Position numbers and translations under genes: made by a program
Notes under the pieces: generated by a model
Databases searched by the model: none
Seen by the model: the letters and a program-made list of their open reading frames with translations, nothing else
Told to the model about the DNA's origin: nothing
NCBI GenBank assembly: GCA_030278955.1
Contig: JAOANR010000004.1
Span: 53,571,459-53,635,458, forward strand
Origin: Hygrophila difformis
Taxonomy: Eukaryota > Streptophyta > Magnoliopsida > Lamiales > Acanthaceae
Direction: 5' to 3'
DNA: 64,000 nucleotides
Part shown: positions 1-12,700 of the stretch, one piece after another
Numbering within the stretch: the stretch's first letter is position 1
Layout: each line of letters begins with the position of its first letter

Positions 1-2906
1 GTATTACAAATGTTCAACATGGTGTCTCTGCAATCCAACAGAAACAAAAGGGTGCAGTTGAAATTTTTGATGGGGTATACATTCAGTATTTTAATTTTTA
101 ATGACTACGATCATATTTTACCCCTGCAGTTGTTCCTGGCTTAATAAGATTTCAGTATTATAAAGCGTGGCTTTACCATAATCACTCAATTCACATGTTC
201 GTTTGGTTTCAAGGAGACTGAAACAGGAGATTGTAAACTTGGGATCTATTCTTGCCTTAAGCTGTTAGTCAATATGGAAAAGTGATTTGTCTGCCTCATG
301 TTGCCCAGCTAGATGCTCTAGCATGAACACCAACCGCTACCTTTGGTCTTAATTGATTATTTTACCCTATAGGTGGTTGGTCTCGTGGGAACTCGTATGT
401 GCATATGGAGGCGCATTGGAACTCGAGATCTTTTTTCCTCGCGTGATGGGTTGTTTACAAGGGGATTGTGCATGCGGTGAGAAATATTGATCCTATTTGG
501 AAACTTCTCTTTTGGAATAAAAGTTACTGTATGGCACAGTGTGACAGTGAGTCATTTCTATCATGGATTGACAGTCAGCATTACAAATATGAAATATACT
601 AATTCTGAATTTTGGGAAGGCTCTGAAACCTTCTTATCGTTACTTGATCAACCAATTAATATCCTGACAAAACGAGGCGCTGAGACTATAGTAGTAACTA
701 GTAAAGTCATTAGCCAGTTGTAGAAAATGTAGCTATAATCATGTGTTCGTTTGTAATGGGTGGATATTGGTTAATGAGTTCTGTAGATCAATATTGTGAT
801 TTGTGAAAACTTTGCATATTTAATCACTAAGTTAGGGGAATTGCAAATCCAGATGTGTAGGATAATATGTTGCAACCGAATGTTTGTTAATATTGTACTC
901 CGTATTTGTTTTCTAATCTGTTTAATGCCATATAATCCCTCTGTAATGGGTATGTTATTTGCTACCCTTCATAAATTGAAAATGTATTTTGATTAAATGG
1001 CTTTTAGATTTTTCTTCTTTGCAGCTATGTAGACCCACAGGCAGTAGTGGGCTGTGAGGATGGGAAAGTTCGTGTGTTTGACATGTACAGCAGAAAGATT
1101 TCACAAATAATAAAGTATGTATCTCTGTCAACTTTGTTTTGCCTTCCGGACAAGATCAAGTTCTAGATCTAATATTGTTCTTAAGCAATAGTGTGCTCTT
1201 GCTAGTACATTGGCCAACTCCTTATTTTCCTGTTGGTTATTTCCTGAGAAGATATATTCGTTTGCTGTCATCCGGACTTTTGAAAATTAGACTTGTATTG
1301 CAAATGCCAAATGTAATATTAACACGTGTACTTTTCTCCAATCCCCTTCATTAAACATCATTTCAACGACCACCCTTTCACATTCTTGTTACATATGATT
1401 GAAGGGTCAATTCAATTTTATTATTCGTCAGTCGTCACAATAAAATCAGATGCTTGATAGTTGTGAACAGCTACCTGCCCTACCATGAAACTGGGGATTA
1501 ATGTAGTGTCTCGTTCTATGAATTGAGGATTGACCTTTTATGTGCATTTCTTTTCGTGTATCATAATGCTGATGCAGGATGCATCCTGGGGCTGTATCTT
1601 GTTTATCATTCACAGATGAGCAACTGATTATCAGTGGTTCATCTCTTGGTGGTATATCAATATCTGATCTTTCATCAGACCAACGTGTGGCTACCTTGGG
1701 CCCAAATAGTTATACAGGTACTTAGATATATGCTGAGTATTTTGCAATTCTTGTACTTCTATTCAGTAATATATTCTTATATTTTGTATTCCACAATTAC
1801 ACTTTGGATGAAATGAATTGACGGATGAATACATACCATTGGTTTATCCACTATCCTCTAAAAGTCCAAACCATGTGGCAGATGAAGGAGTCGTTTAGTT
1901 TACTGTGCTCCACTTGAGTGAGAAAAGTATTAACACTGGCCGTTGATTGAAACTGAAGGGGTTGGAATAGTTTGATTTCCTAATTTTTCCGTAGCCACAC
2001 TTCACGAGATTAAACGATGATTTATTGTTTTTGTCGGCTAAATATGATGTTTATATGTTGTTTAATTTGATATGGAGGCACACTGTAGAATGGTAAATTT
2101 CTTGCACCGTTCACATATCCGTGGAGTGTCCTTTACTCTTGTGACCAAATACCAGTTGAGATTTCAGAACCAGCTTTACTAAGTTTGTCCTCGCACCATC
2201 TACAATTGTATCTCTTGTAATTGACCAAATCGTTAATTTTTTTTCACCGTGCATGTATTACAGACATTCAAGTTCTGATAGTTGGAATATTAATTCTGAA
2301 ATTGTTTCTTTATTTTATTCTCGCACGTTTTGCAGATGGCATAAAAACTATTTGCTTCAACCCGAGCTCGCATTTACTGTTTGCTGGATTAGTTTCCGGT
2401 CATGCATCATGCTGGGACCTAAGGTATGCTGCCTGTCACATATGTGTGATTATTTTGCCCTTTTGCTCTGTTTTCTGCCCATTACTTCTGTTGTTTAAAG
2501 CTGCTAATAGCAATTTTTATGTTCCATGGTTTCCTTCAGGACATCAAGGCGCTTGTGGAATACACGAGTGAGTCCCAATGTGCTTTACTCTATGAACCAC
2601 CTGCGAAATGACATATCAACATTGGTTGTTGGTGGAATAGACGGTGTGCTGAGAATCATTGATCAGAACAGCGGGGAGATCCTGTCCAGGTGCATTGTGG
2701 CAGAGGAAAATAACAACCGACGGAATAATTCAACAGCGAAAAACCAGAACCGAGTTGTGGAACGCAAACGTGCAATGAGGCTTTCTGAGGATGACCGCGT
2801 CGACCTGATGCAGTCCCGGCCTCCTATAACATGCTTGGCAGTTGGAATGCACAAGGTCGTTACAGCCCACGGCGATAAGAACATCAGAGTATGGAAGTTC
2901 AGATAA
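1..2906 (+). CDS. WD40-repeat protein, probably F-box/WD type (5' end outside window)
   Basis: Six exons are visible: <1-74, 373-476, 1025-1114, 1578-1717, 2336-2423 and 2540-2906. All have GT-AG borders and the phases join, giving the last ~286 residues. The protein shows WD40-like blades: VVGLVGTRMCIWRR, AVVGCEDGKVRVFDMYSRK, then GAVSCLSFTDEQLIISGSSLGGISI, KTICFNPSSHLLFAGLVSGHASCWDLR and a last blade ending VVTAHGDKNIRVWKFR. The final 'D-K-N-I-R-V-W' followed closely by the stop is typical of a propeller that closes at the C-terminus. A basic linker (residues like NNRRNNSTAKNQNR) interrupts the last two blades. Such proteins are scaffolds, and plant relatives with an N-terminal F-box act in SCF ubiquitin ligases. 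The F-box part, if present, lies upstream of the window, so that assignment is inference. The phase at the left edge is set by reading from base 3. Confidence 0.8.
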
Positions 2907-3956
2907 AAGTAATTTGATCAAATAGTGTTTTACTATTATTTAACTATAATACTACAATATTTGTCAATGGTTCTTTCCAACCTGTAAACTTTTCCTGAGA
3001 ACATCATATGTATCATATGTGTGTGTATGATACTCAAGGACTCGTTTAAGCTTTAAATTCAAACCACTTGAGAAATAGTAGTACACTATTTCACTTATCT
3101 ATGTTTTTTTCCATTATTTTATAGTAGTATTAATTTTGATAATTTCATATATACACGCATCTTATTTCTTGATTTGTCTTGATTGTATATTAAGGGGGGT
3201 TTGGTTGACTTGACGATTTTTAAAGGGAAAACTGTTAGGGTGTTCCGATTACTCCCCGTTTTTAAATTATTTTCAGCTATACCCTCTGCTTAATCAATAA
3301 TGAAATTATTGCGACCAACATTTCTGCAGCAACTCCATATTGATTGAAAAGCGTAGTGAGATTAGGGTTCCTTGGTTCACTCACTATAGTGAGATTAGGG
3401 TCTCATAGCACTCAAGTCACCTACTAAACTACTAATATCTCAAATGTTAATTCTAAGACTTCTTTGGTTCGCTCACTATATATTAAAAATATATTTTTTT
3501 ATAATTCCATTTTAAATCTTTTTTAATTATTATTAAATGTAATGATTAAATCCTGGCTTCAGCTTCGCAAAAAATGTAATGATTAAAGAACAAAATTTAG
3601 CCTTAAAAATAAAAAATAAGTTATTCTTAAAATTATAAATACGTTTAATTTAAACCATCATGAAATTAGTAGAATTATATTTAAAAATATATATGTAAAA
3701 TGTTAAATTCATGTTATATGTATTTGTACAAAAAAATTAATTAAAATTATTTTATATGATAATAAATTTAAATACATGAAATAATCTAATAAAAATAAAG
3801 TATTGATATAAAACATAAATAACTAATACTATATGCTCAATATATATTAAAAACATAAAAATAATTTCAATTACTTTAAAAAAAAAATTACATGGCCCCC
3901 TAAAATGGGGGCCCTGAGCACCGGCTCATGGTGCACATGCCATTAAGCCGGGCCTG

Positions 3957-4170
3957 CAACCTACAATCATATATCAGTAAATCACACATAAATAAAGAAA
4001 TTAAAATTATAAATTCATTACCGTCACATTATATAAATTCTTAAGTTGCCTTTTATATAATGTGATCGTAATAAAAGGTAACTTAAGAATGTATATTATG
4101 TTAATGTAATGAGTTTACAATTTTAATTTATTTATTTATATGTGATTTACTGATATGTGGTTGTAGGATG
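3957..4170. mobile_element. Foldback MITE-like inverted repeat
   Basis: The two halves of this ~214-bp segment are near reverse complements over about 100 bp each. The left arm begins CCTACAATCATATATCAG and the right arm ends CTGATATGTGGTTGTAGG; the arms meet near 4061 with almost no loop. The arms keep matching through AAATCACA, TTCTTAAGTT and the central TTTTATATAATGTGATC. No coding capacity is present. This is the structure of a non-autonomous inverted-repeat DNA transposon; I could not assign the superfamily because no clear target duplication is visible. Confidence 0.6.
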
Positions 4171-4211
4171 TATTGTAATTAGTATTAATGGTAGTGGGTT
4201 TGAAAGTTTAA

Positions 4212-4474
4212 TACTTCCTCCGTTCCTAATTAATTGACACGGATGGTGTTTTGACACTGTTCATTGAGTAATTTTGATTCGACTTTTTCATACAATTATA
4301 GAAGATAAAATATAGTCAATTGAGATCTTGTTGGATTCGTCTAATCGCATAGATTTAGAATATCAAATTTTTATAATTTTTCCTCGTATGCAATTTGAGT
4401 TATTAAGGATTAAAAATGTGATTGGATTGCGTGAAATGTGGGTCCGTGGCAATTAAAAAGGAACGGAGGAAGTA
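4212..4474. mobile_element. Stowaway-type (Tc1/mariner) MITE, copy 1
   Basis: The ends are TACTTCCTCCGTTCC and GGAACGGAGGAAGTA, an exact 15-bp inverted repeat starting at the TA target dinucleotide. The inside carries the core found in seven other copies in this window (motifs like ATAGTCAATTGAGATCTTGTTGGATTCGTC in either orientation). It is non-coding and ~263 bp. Confidence 0.8.
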
Positions 4475-4643
4475 TATTTATTTATTAATGTGATGTGATG
4501 GGTAAGTTTGACGATTAATATTTAATTATTTTTTAAAATGAAAATGTTGGAACAAGAAAAAAAAAAAGGACATAAATAATGGCACAAAATGAGTATTATT
4601 TATTTTAATTACGTAAAATAAAAGATAATTGAAAAAAAAAAAC

Positions 4644-4807
4644 AAAATAGATCACCAGAAGGAGTTATTTCCACTTTTAAGCCATCACGGCCCGAATTCC
4701 AGCCCAATGACCTAAATTCAGGGCCGGAATTCTTCTAATGGCTCATTTCCCTAAATCAAAATATGGTGGCCTAAAAGTGGAAATGACTATTTCTGGTGGC
4801 CTATTTT
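4644..4807. mobile_element. Small inverted-repeat element with ~45-bp ends
   Basis: The left end reads AAAATAGATCACCAGAA and then TTATTTCCACTTTTAAGCC. The right end is its near reverse complement: GGCCTAAAAGTGGAAATGA, then TTCTGGTGGCCTATTTT. The middle holds a pair of GAATTC-containing GC-richer blocks. No ORF is present. It resembles a MITE of unassigned superfamily. Confidence 0.5.
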
Positions 4808-5237
4808 AATTATTATCTCTAAGTTTATTGATTATTGGGTTGATGGCATGCCACTCTTTAATTTTTAATTCATTCATCTCATGGATGTCGTCGTTTATGT
4901 GAGCTATTTCCTTCCTTCGATGCTATCTTTATGGGTAATTTCGTGTTTATCAATCTCGTCAATTTTCTGTTCTATTTTTGTCATAGTTGCATCTTACATG
5001 TCAGCATTCATATACCCGAATTAGATGTTGCTAGGAGAGGTGTAGCTAAATACTCAACTACCTCTTTTGCAAATCCAACATAACATCTCCAAAATTAGAA
5101 CCTTTTTCTTTAAAAAAAAAATATTGATGAACCACATAGCTCCCGCATTGAAGTCTTTTAATTCTCAACAATCCAAAAAAAAAATGTAGTCTTTTTTTAT
5201 TCCAAAACATGTACATCATGAAAGTGCAACTGTGCAG

Positions 5238-6545
5238 GCCGAATTGATAGAACCGGCAGTGAATGGGTCTTTGAACCTCATCAGATCATGCACCAAAGCA
5301 TCAAGCGTTAGAGCCTTAGAGGGTACAATTTGAGTGCAGTTGTCTGCACCTAATGTTGTGGGAGGTACGGGTATTTTTTTGATGTCCTATTAATATTAGG
5401 ATGGCTCTGAGTATTTTTGTGATGTCTATATTATTGAATTTTTTTTAATGTGAATTCCGTACATCACGAAAGGGAATGCAGACATCACAATTGAGTACAC
5501 AGCAGGTGCAGTTGTCCTTTGAGGCTGTACACGAACTTTATTGAGCGTTAGACGTGTGGTAATAACGCCGTCCATAGCTGCAGTTGACTGCAACAAGAAC
5601 CCCCGAGGCCCTTATGCTGTGATCGACGAAACTTGGTTTTCGGATGTTAGAGTTCTGCAAAGAAGTAAAGGTGTGAATTTTCAGTATATGTACTCTGACT
5701 ATCACCATGCTTTATTAGCAGCTTGATTCATTTTCAACCCTGAATCATATTTATAAATGTACATGCATTTATAGTTAATGAATCATATAATTGGTTTTGG
5801 TCCAGAAATGGTATTGGGTTGCAAAAACCTTACAAGAGAAAGAAGCACGGAAATATGCAGAACAAAAAGGGACAGACTTGGTAGTAATGAATCCTGGACT
5901 TGTTCTTGGCCCCCTTCTCCAACCTACACTCAATCCTTCTTGTAACTGTTTTTGAATCTCATCAAAGGTAAAGGTAGATGTAAAAGTAGAGAGAGGGGGT
6001 AAATATCCATTCAACAAGCCCCATTTCTAAATTTACCAATTCTCCCTGCTGCATTCATCAATTCAGCGAAAACCTATTTACGTCTTCTTACAGGGAAAGA
6101 AGTCTCTGCAGACTATCAAGTTGTTGATGTCCGTGATGTCGCTCTTGCACATGTTTTGGCATTTGAATATCCATCAGCTTCTGGCGGATACTTTCTGATT
6201 GCGACAACAGTAAATCGAGCTGATCTTGTGCAGTTTGTTGCATTCCATGTACCCTTCTCTCAGCTTTCCCTCCAAGTAAGCCATTCTAGTCCAGATATCG
6301 TCAGCTCATCCCATGTAATGTCAATTTTCTTACAAACAAATAATAATCCCAATTTTATTTTTATTTTTTTTTTTTTAAAAAAAAAAAACAATCTTGTTTA
6401 AAATTGATGTAGTGCTGTCGGAAATTTAAGCCCACCAGCATTCCGGGAGAAAGCTGAGAGTTTGGGCATCAACTTCACTCCTCTTGTGGTGACTTTAAGG
6501 GATGCTATTCAGAGTTTGATCGAGAAAGACTATTTTAAGATTTGA
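5238..6545 (+). pseudogene. Decayed CCR/DFR-like reductase, interrupted by an insertion
   Basis: The exons match the intact gene at 7501-9335 but the copy is dead. The first two exons, with the NAD(P)-binding G-x-x-G-x-x-A loop, are absent. Exon 3 (from 5238) reads AELIEPAVNGSLNLIRSC and is split by a 231-bp insertion (5313-5543). It resumes as RRVVITPSIAAVDCNKNPRG and shifts frame by one base near 5645, just after DETWFSD. Exon 4 (from about 5814) has KWYWVAKTLQEKEARKYAEQ and then a second frameshift near 5945, before the normal block LFLNLIKG. Exon 5 (from about 6094, GKEVSADYQVVDVRDVALAH) and the last exon (ending 6545, LRDAIQSLIEKDYFKI) are still open. Splice sites are partly kept. It is a tandem duplicate that lost function. 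Confidence 0.85.
5313..5552. mobile_element. 231-bp insertion with 9-bp target duplication
   Basis: The reductase exon reads ...AGCGTTAGA at 5304-5312 and AGCGTTAGA again at 5544-5552. Removing 5313-5552 joins the exon in frame (K-A-S-S-V-R-R-V-V, as in the neighbouring intact gene). The insert is non-coding. It contains a small hairpin, GTGCAGTTGTCTGCAC, and a related GGTGCAGTTGTC near the other end, but its extreme ends are not a clean inverted repeat. A 9-bp duplication fits a Mutator-type non-autonomous element, which is inference. Confidence 0.7.
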
Positions 6546-7500
6546 TACTTGAAAGTACATAGTACTAGTATATATGGGTTTAACATGATCAACTTGATTT
6601 TGTGGTTGGTAAAATTCAGGCATAAATTGAAAGGAGTTGGTAAAATTCAGACATGATCAACTTGATTTTTGTGGTAGGTAGTTGCATCTTCTTCTTACAC
6701 GTGTGTGGGTTCCATCCTAATTATCATACAAGTGTGTATGACAGAGATATTTGTGGACAAACTACACCCACAGGCCACAGCCCACAACCCCCTCCAAACT
6801 TAACAACTCGGAAAGGATCATTTTTTGCAACTCCAAAATTTTAGATTCTTGAATATTCAAGGCCAAGATGGTCGACCACAACTTTTCTCATCCATTTCCA
6901 TTTATGTACTTGAAAAAAAAAAAAATACCTTCCCCCATCCAATAATGTCTTCTATAATCAAAAGGAATTGTGCACTTCTATATACTACTAGTATTTAGTA
7001 CAGAGTAACCATCTTATTTCATCCATCTCAATCCTTTTCCAATCTCTGTAAGATATATGGTTTTATTACAACGTTTTCGAATAATTTATTTCCTTGATAA
7101 CACAAGGCATGTGTATTGTGTAATAATCCTAAATAAAGAACTGACAGAGTAGAATCAATGCCGAGTCACATTGCCGCCAGAGTAGAATCAATCCCAACTC
7201 CGAAGGGATTAGGAAAAAGCACAAACAAACAGAGAACTAGCTACAAATTCCAGTTGACAGCAGATAAAGTCAATTGTGTTCGGCAATTACAAGCCACCCG
7301 AGACACAATGGTGATTCAATATCAACAACCATCATAAGAATTGGACAGCCGCCTCATTAGACTAGTAAGGTCTCCTTTGTATTGGGCAAAGGCAAAGATT
7401 CACCAAGTAATGTACTTGTAGAAGCCAAGGGAACATCAGCTTTGAGGCTCACTCGTTGTCCTTTGGTAGACAAGTATCATCTCTAAAGTACACATACAAA
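6546..7500. other. Spacer between reductase pseudogene and intact reductase gene
   Basis: No credible gene is visible. A partial direct repeat (GAGTAGAATCAATGCCGA / GAGTAGAATCAATCCC) lies at ~7150-7195. The last ~150 bp before 7501 are probably promoter and 5' leader of the intact reductase gene; I see no unmistakable TATA box. Confidence 0.4.
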
Positions 7501-9335
7501 ATGGGGAAAGTTGTCTGTGTGACCGGAGCATCTGGCTACATAGCGTCGTGGCTGGTTAAGCTTCTTCTAGACGGCGGTTACACGGTTAAGGGCACTGTGC
7601 GAAGTCTTGGTTAGTGTTATACATATAGTATCTGCTTGTGTTTCAGTTTGCCCTCAGAATCCATCATTATTTTAATGTAGAAATGAAGAGAAAATATTAT
7701 GCAGCAGTAGCATATGTAGTTGCATATCTTTAGTGACAAATTCTCATAAAAGTTCCAAGTTGTGAAAGGGGTAAGCGATTATTTATTGTGTGTCATGATT
7801 GTGTGATTAGATTATCCAAACAAATTTGCACACCTTATGGAACTTGAAGGAGCTAAGGAAAGACTGCATTTGTTCCAAGCCAACTTGATCGAAGATGGAT
7901 CGTTTGATTCCATTATTGATGGTTGTGATGGTGTGTTCCACACTGCTTCACCTGTTTTGGCTTCCATAACCGATCCACAGGTAGGTCATGTAAAATCATA
8001 CATATACACAGACACACACACGTATATGGTCGCGAATGCAACTACAATCAAGTGCACTACTCCCTCAGTTCAATACAAACAAACATTGATTTTTCAATTT
8101 AATCACGTCTTCTTCATCTGTCATTAGGAAGATATTTGCTGTGGAACGGATGGAGTACTGTTTACTTATTTGATAGTTGCATTATCATTCTTTGATACTC
8201 GTATAGCTATTTTTTTTTTTTAAATGGTATGAGAACATATTTTGATCAGGCAGAATTGATGGAGCCAGCAGTAAAGGGAACACTCAATGTCTTGAAATCG
8301 TGCAGTAAAGCAGCGACTGTTAAGCGTGTTGTGGTAACATCATCAATAGCTGCGGTTAACTGCAACCAGGATCATCAGGGGCCGGATGTAGTAATTGATG
8401 AAACTTGGTTTTCTGATCCAGATTATTGTAGAGAAACCAAGGTGAGGATACTTCCATATAAGTTTAAACCTGCAACATTTCATGTACACATATAAACAAG
8501 CTTTGAAGAATCACTTTATAAAGTGGATGGAATGTTTATAATGAAAATGGCTTAGAGGGTGGTCTTTGTTCTTTGCTACCCTGTATATTTTGAAGATTCA
8601 CTTTATAATGAAGTGAATTTTGGATGCACTTGTGGTTGATCAGAATTGGTATTGGCTTGCAAAAACCTTGGCAGAGGAAGTTGCCTGGAAATATTCAAAG
8701 GAAAATGGGATTGACTTGCTATCTATAAACCCTGGTTTTGTTATCGGCCCTCTCCTCCAACCAACCCTAAATGCTTCTTCTACATTTGTTTTGAGCATCC
8801 TTGAAGGTAACTTCAATCTTTTCTCGTTATTGCTGTAGGCAAATTGAATGTCTTTGAGACAAAAGTGTCCCTAAAGCGTGCTTACATAAATTTCATTGCA
8901 ATTACCTTTCCAACACAGGGAAGGAAGTGTTTCCAGACTATCAATTTGTTGACGTCCGAGATGTTGCCCGTGCACATCTTTTGGCGTTTGAAAATCCATC
9001 AGCCAGTGGAAGATACCTATTAGTCGAGACATCGATGAGCCACGGTCAGGTTATACAAAGATTGCATAGCCATTACCCTACCTTGAACCTTCCCAGCAAG
9101 TAAGGTTTTGTTTACGAACTAGAAATATATACATTTCACCGAAAGTTACGGATTTTCATTTATGTCATTTTGGAACTGCAGTGTTCCAAATAATCCAACC
9201 TTCCAGGTGTCGAGAACAAAAGCAAGAAGCCTGGGCGTTGATTTTATTCCCTTCGACGTGAGCCTCAGGGACACCATTCAAAGTTTGAAAGAGAAAAACT
9301 TCATAGATTTGGACAGTGCATTTGCTTGTTTGTAA
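7501..9335 (+). CDS. NAD(P)H-dependent reductase of the CCR/DFR (short-chain dehydrogenase) family
   Basis: Six exons (7501-7609, 7811-7980, 8250-8441, 8644-8806, 8919-9099, 9182-9335) join in phase to 322 aa, the usual length for this family. The N-terminus [16 protein letters not shown] carries the nucleotide-binding loop (G9, G12, A15). The catalytic set is Ser124/125 ([10 protein letters not shown]), Tyr160 and Lys164 (NWYWLAK). Bona fide lignin cinnamoyl-CoA reductases have NWYCYGK at this place, so this is a CCR-like enzyme. The nearest characterised type I recognise is phenylacetaldehyde/aromatic aldehyde reductase (a soluble cytosolic enzyme reducing phenylpropanoid or phenylacetaldehyde substrates). 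The exact substrate cannot be read from sequence. The start ATG at 7501 directly precedes the Rossmann strand. A decayed tandem copy lies 1 kb upstream. Confidence 0.9.
8058..8157. mobile_element. Short Stowaway-like MITE remnant in reductase intron 2
   Basis: The segment starts TACTCCCTCAGTTC and ends GAACGGATGGAGTA, imperfect inverted ends typical of plant Tc1/mariner MITEs with TA borders. At 100 bp it is shorter than the other copies in the window and lacks their shared core, so it is an internally deleted or different subfamily member. It sits inside the intron 7981-8249. Confidence 0.55.
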
Positions 9336-9779
9336 AATGTAGTGCTGTCAAGTGAGAGACAATGCAAGATAGCTCTTTAAATTCTGCAACGCAATCCTTT
9401 AGCAAAAAAAATTCAAGAACATGATAAACGCATGTGACTATTTTAGATAAACAGGTTGTTTCAAATCTCAAAATTTCTCAATCGAAATTATATATCATCA
9501 GTAGCAACAAACCAACGAGTTTCACAGCAACAGTTAAATACCCCATGTCCTCATTCTAATTTCATACAACAGGCGGCTGACACCCCTTCGGATTGTGAAC
9601 CTGCAAGTTAAACAATGATACCTGTATATATAAATTTTTAGCCCAGTGATGAATATTGATCATATTTAACATTTGAATAATTAAGTATACAGCTCACGTA
9701 CGATACTGAAGTGCCATCCATCAACTCAACTGAAGTACGACACTGGAAGATAGATTAATCAAGAAACAGTATCTAGACC
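9336..9779. other. Spacer between convergent reductase and SPF27 genes
   Basis: This ~440 bp separates the stop codons of two convergent genes, so it should hold both 3' UTRs and polyadenylation signals. I see no further gene. Confidence 0.5.
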
Positions 9780-12700
9780 TCATTTTCCAGCATCCGGAAC
9801 TGGCTCATTCTCAGGATTCGCTTCCAAATTCCAGCCCCTGAGTAACCAATAATAAGTAAACAAACAAAACACCAAGCAGTTTCACCCATAAGATGAGGGC
9901 AGTAATTACCTTTCAGCAGCTTCATTTTTTAGTTCCTTAATGTGAGTCTCAATTTCTGCACATGCTCTTTGGATTTCAACGTTTTTCAAGCACAGCTCCC
10001 GCCATTGGGTAGACAATGCAGTGAGCTCATAGGCTGTGTTTTGCTGAACAAATACAGAAGCATAAGATCCTCGGAAATAAAATCCATTAGTTTTCTTCCA
10101 AGTGGAATTTCTCTTAAGGAAGTGCGCGCTGAAAGTATTATAGGAAAGTTAATCTGAATTACCTGGTGATACTTCCTCTCCCGGTTTACAGATTCAATTT
10201 TCCCATTGAGCTCCAGAACTTGTGACTGTAATCTGTACTCATCAAAAAAAAAAGAGAAACCAAAAATTAGTTGTCATGTACCCAAGAAAAATGGAAAGAA
10301 AGCAACCAACTGCGGGAAAATTATTGGCATTTCACAAACTCATACCAACTAAAGAAAGCACACAGCCATCATCTTATGTAGTACTTATCAAATATAATGA
10401 GCAGCTGGTAATAAAATTGCTACCCAGAAAAATAGCATCAAGCTTCTTGGCTTATCAAACTTTTCTAATAATGAAAAGGGGGCATAGGCACATGTATCAT
10501 TGTCCTAGCTCTACAAAACAAATGAATGAACACAAGCAACTCCTTCAGGGTTTTGCCTGTGAGTGGCAAGAAGCTCCTTCAGAGTGGAGAACAAACAAAA
10601 TTACCTTTATTTGAACATGGAAGGAATGAAAGCAGAAAAGGGGGAGAAAATGAGGAGAATAACTGGAATTTTATCCCTTGAAAATTCTTAACTCTCAGAA
10701 CAAAAGGCTATGGTAAAAGAAATGCAACCAAATAAATGCACATGCTCCCTTCCCACTTTCCAGCAAACTTTTGGCATATCAAAGGAAAGAGAATGCACAG
10801 ACTATAGTTTCTATCAAAAATTACAAACGATTTCCAGATTATACATCCCACATGCCAAGTCAAGAATTTCCTTTTCCATCCTGTAGATGACCATCCCATC
10901 TAAACCAAAAAGTACAAGTCCAAGTAGCATAAATGATCAAAATTATAATCAATCAATACCTTGACAGAAATGCTTCCAATTGTTGATTATACAACTTCCA
11001 AACATCAGGGCCATGCTTTGACATTAAATCCAGATTCTCAAGCCTACAGACAAACATAGGATACTCTGAAAGCTTGAAAATCAGAGTTTTTGAAAAACAA
11101 TGGACTAAACCATGATGAATTATACCAAGAACAGAAGCAACATAAGCATGAAATAAAAAGTTTTCATTGTAAGAATACATAACAGGGCACATCCCTGCTA
11201 AAAATGGGAGGTAAATGTTTTGCACATTGTATCAAGCTAAAAGTAAACCAAATTTAGAGAGAACTCGCTTAGTTTAAAAAAACCACACTGCGCCTCTCCC
11301 TGCTTTCAGAAATCACTTTTAACCACGCCCATTACCTGATTACTTGATGCTGCAACAAGCGCTGGACCTTCTGGAGGGCTTGCCTCCATGCGCCCTCATC
11401 ATTTCTTTTGTTTACAGATGGCATTTCAATTCCATATCTGGAGGTATCCATTTGAACTGGAGGCTTACCAGCTCTGACCCTCTCATATTCCCTAGCAAGC
11501 ATTGGGTGATCCTAAAACATTGAAAGCATCTGTTACAAGCCCTGTCCATCTCATACTCCCTATAAAGCATTGCATGATCCTACCCCCACCCACCCTTAGC
11601 AAAAAAAATAGTTCAAATGAAAATCCTAGACGCTAAAACTAGAAGTTACTACTCTGCAGCCATAACCGTCCTGCTAAATGTTGGGATCCTGCCACTTAAC
11701 CCGGGTAAGACACATACCAACAGGTCCCACATCTATGTGCTATTCCACATGTGGGGGGCCAAATTCAGTTAAATTTTGGACTTTTAAGTTGGAAGACCAA
11801 ATGGTATACTTCGCATCATGTTGCATCAATAGAACATAGATTTGAGTATGAACTTGAGTTCTCTTATAACATTGAACTAAATCCCATATGTTAATGACTT
11901 TATACCTTCAGTTTTATTGAATATATATATTCCATCACACATCCTAAAAGAAACTCCAAAACAAATTTGCAAGTACTCCCTCTGCCCCACTATTTGGGTT
12001 GTTCCAACATAAATGTCTTTCTTCCAAATAAGGTAATAATCGAAATTTTAAACACACCATAATCATTAAAACCAAACCCACTACCATCAATTATATCAAT
12101 AAATAAATCAAATAAATTTCAAAACTCACTACTACCGAAGATCTAGACTCACAAAAATTGCATCATATCAATAATAAATCAAATAAAACTCCAAATCCAC
12201 AATAATCACATCACACAAATCCCTAATTTACCACACTTTAAATACCAACCTACCTCACCTAAATTCCCATGCCGTATAATAACTGGACAACAACAATGGG
12301 ATGGAGGGTGTAATAATTATAAATAAATAAATATAAAAATAAATAAATAAATAAATAACACCAAATAGGCGGTTTAAACTCAAATTGGCAAACTCAATTT
12401 CATGCACAAATTACATAATTCCATAATAACTGGAAGGTTAAAACCAATTATTATGTACTCTGGCCGTCCTACAATAGTTGCTCCATTTTTCAGTTTTGTG
12501 TATGTCATAAGAGGTGCTATATTCCTTTTCTGGCAACTTTTTCCCATCTCACCATTAAACAAAAAATATATTTTATCTCATTCCACTATTAAAAACCTCG
12601 TATACCTTTATTCCTATATATTGTACTGCCACCTAAGTGTGGCATATATTATAGAACAAAGAGAATATATTCCATAAAGTATCCACAGAACTCAAAGTGG

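Larger units (their letters stand above)
2907..5237. other. AT-rich intergenic region with small transposons
   Basis: I see no gene between the WD40 gene and the reductase pseudogene. The stretch holds a foldback element (3957-4170), a Stowaway-type MITE (4212-4474) and a third inverted-repeat element (4644-4807). The rest is A/T-rich filler. The sequence at 3895-3955, with GGGGGCCC and a GC-rich patch in very AT-rich surroundings, looks like the end of another old repeat but I could not find its partner end. Confidence 0.6.

Noticed and set aside
6653..6844. 63-codon ORF between reductase copies
   Set aside because: Short, no conserved motif, composition like surrounding spacer.
10222..10614. 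130-codon plus-strand ORF
   Set aside because: It lies antisense in an SPF27 intron, has no recognisable motif and is probably chance.
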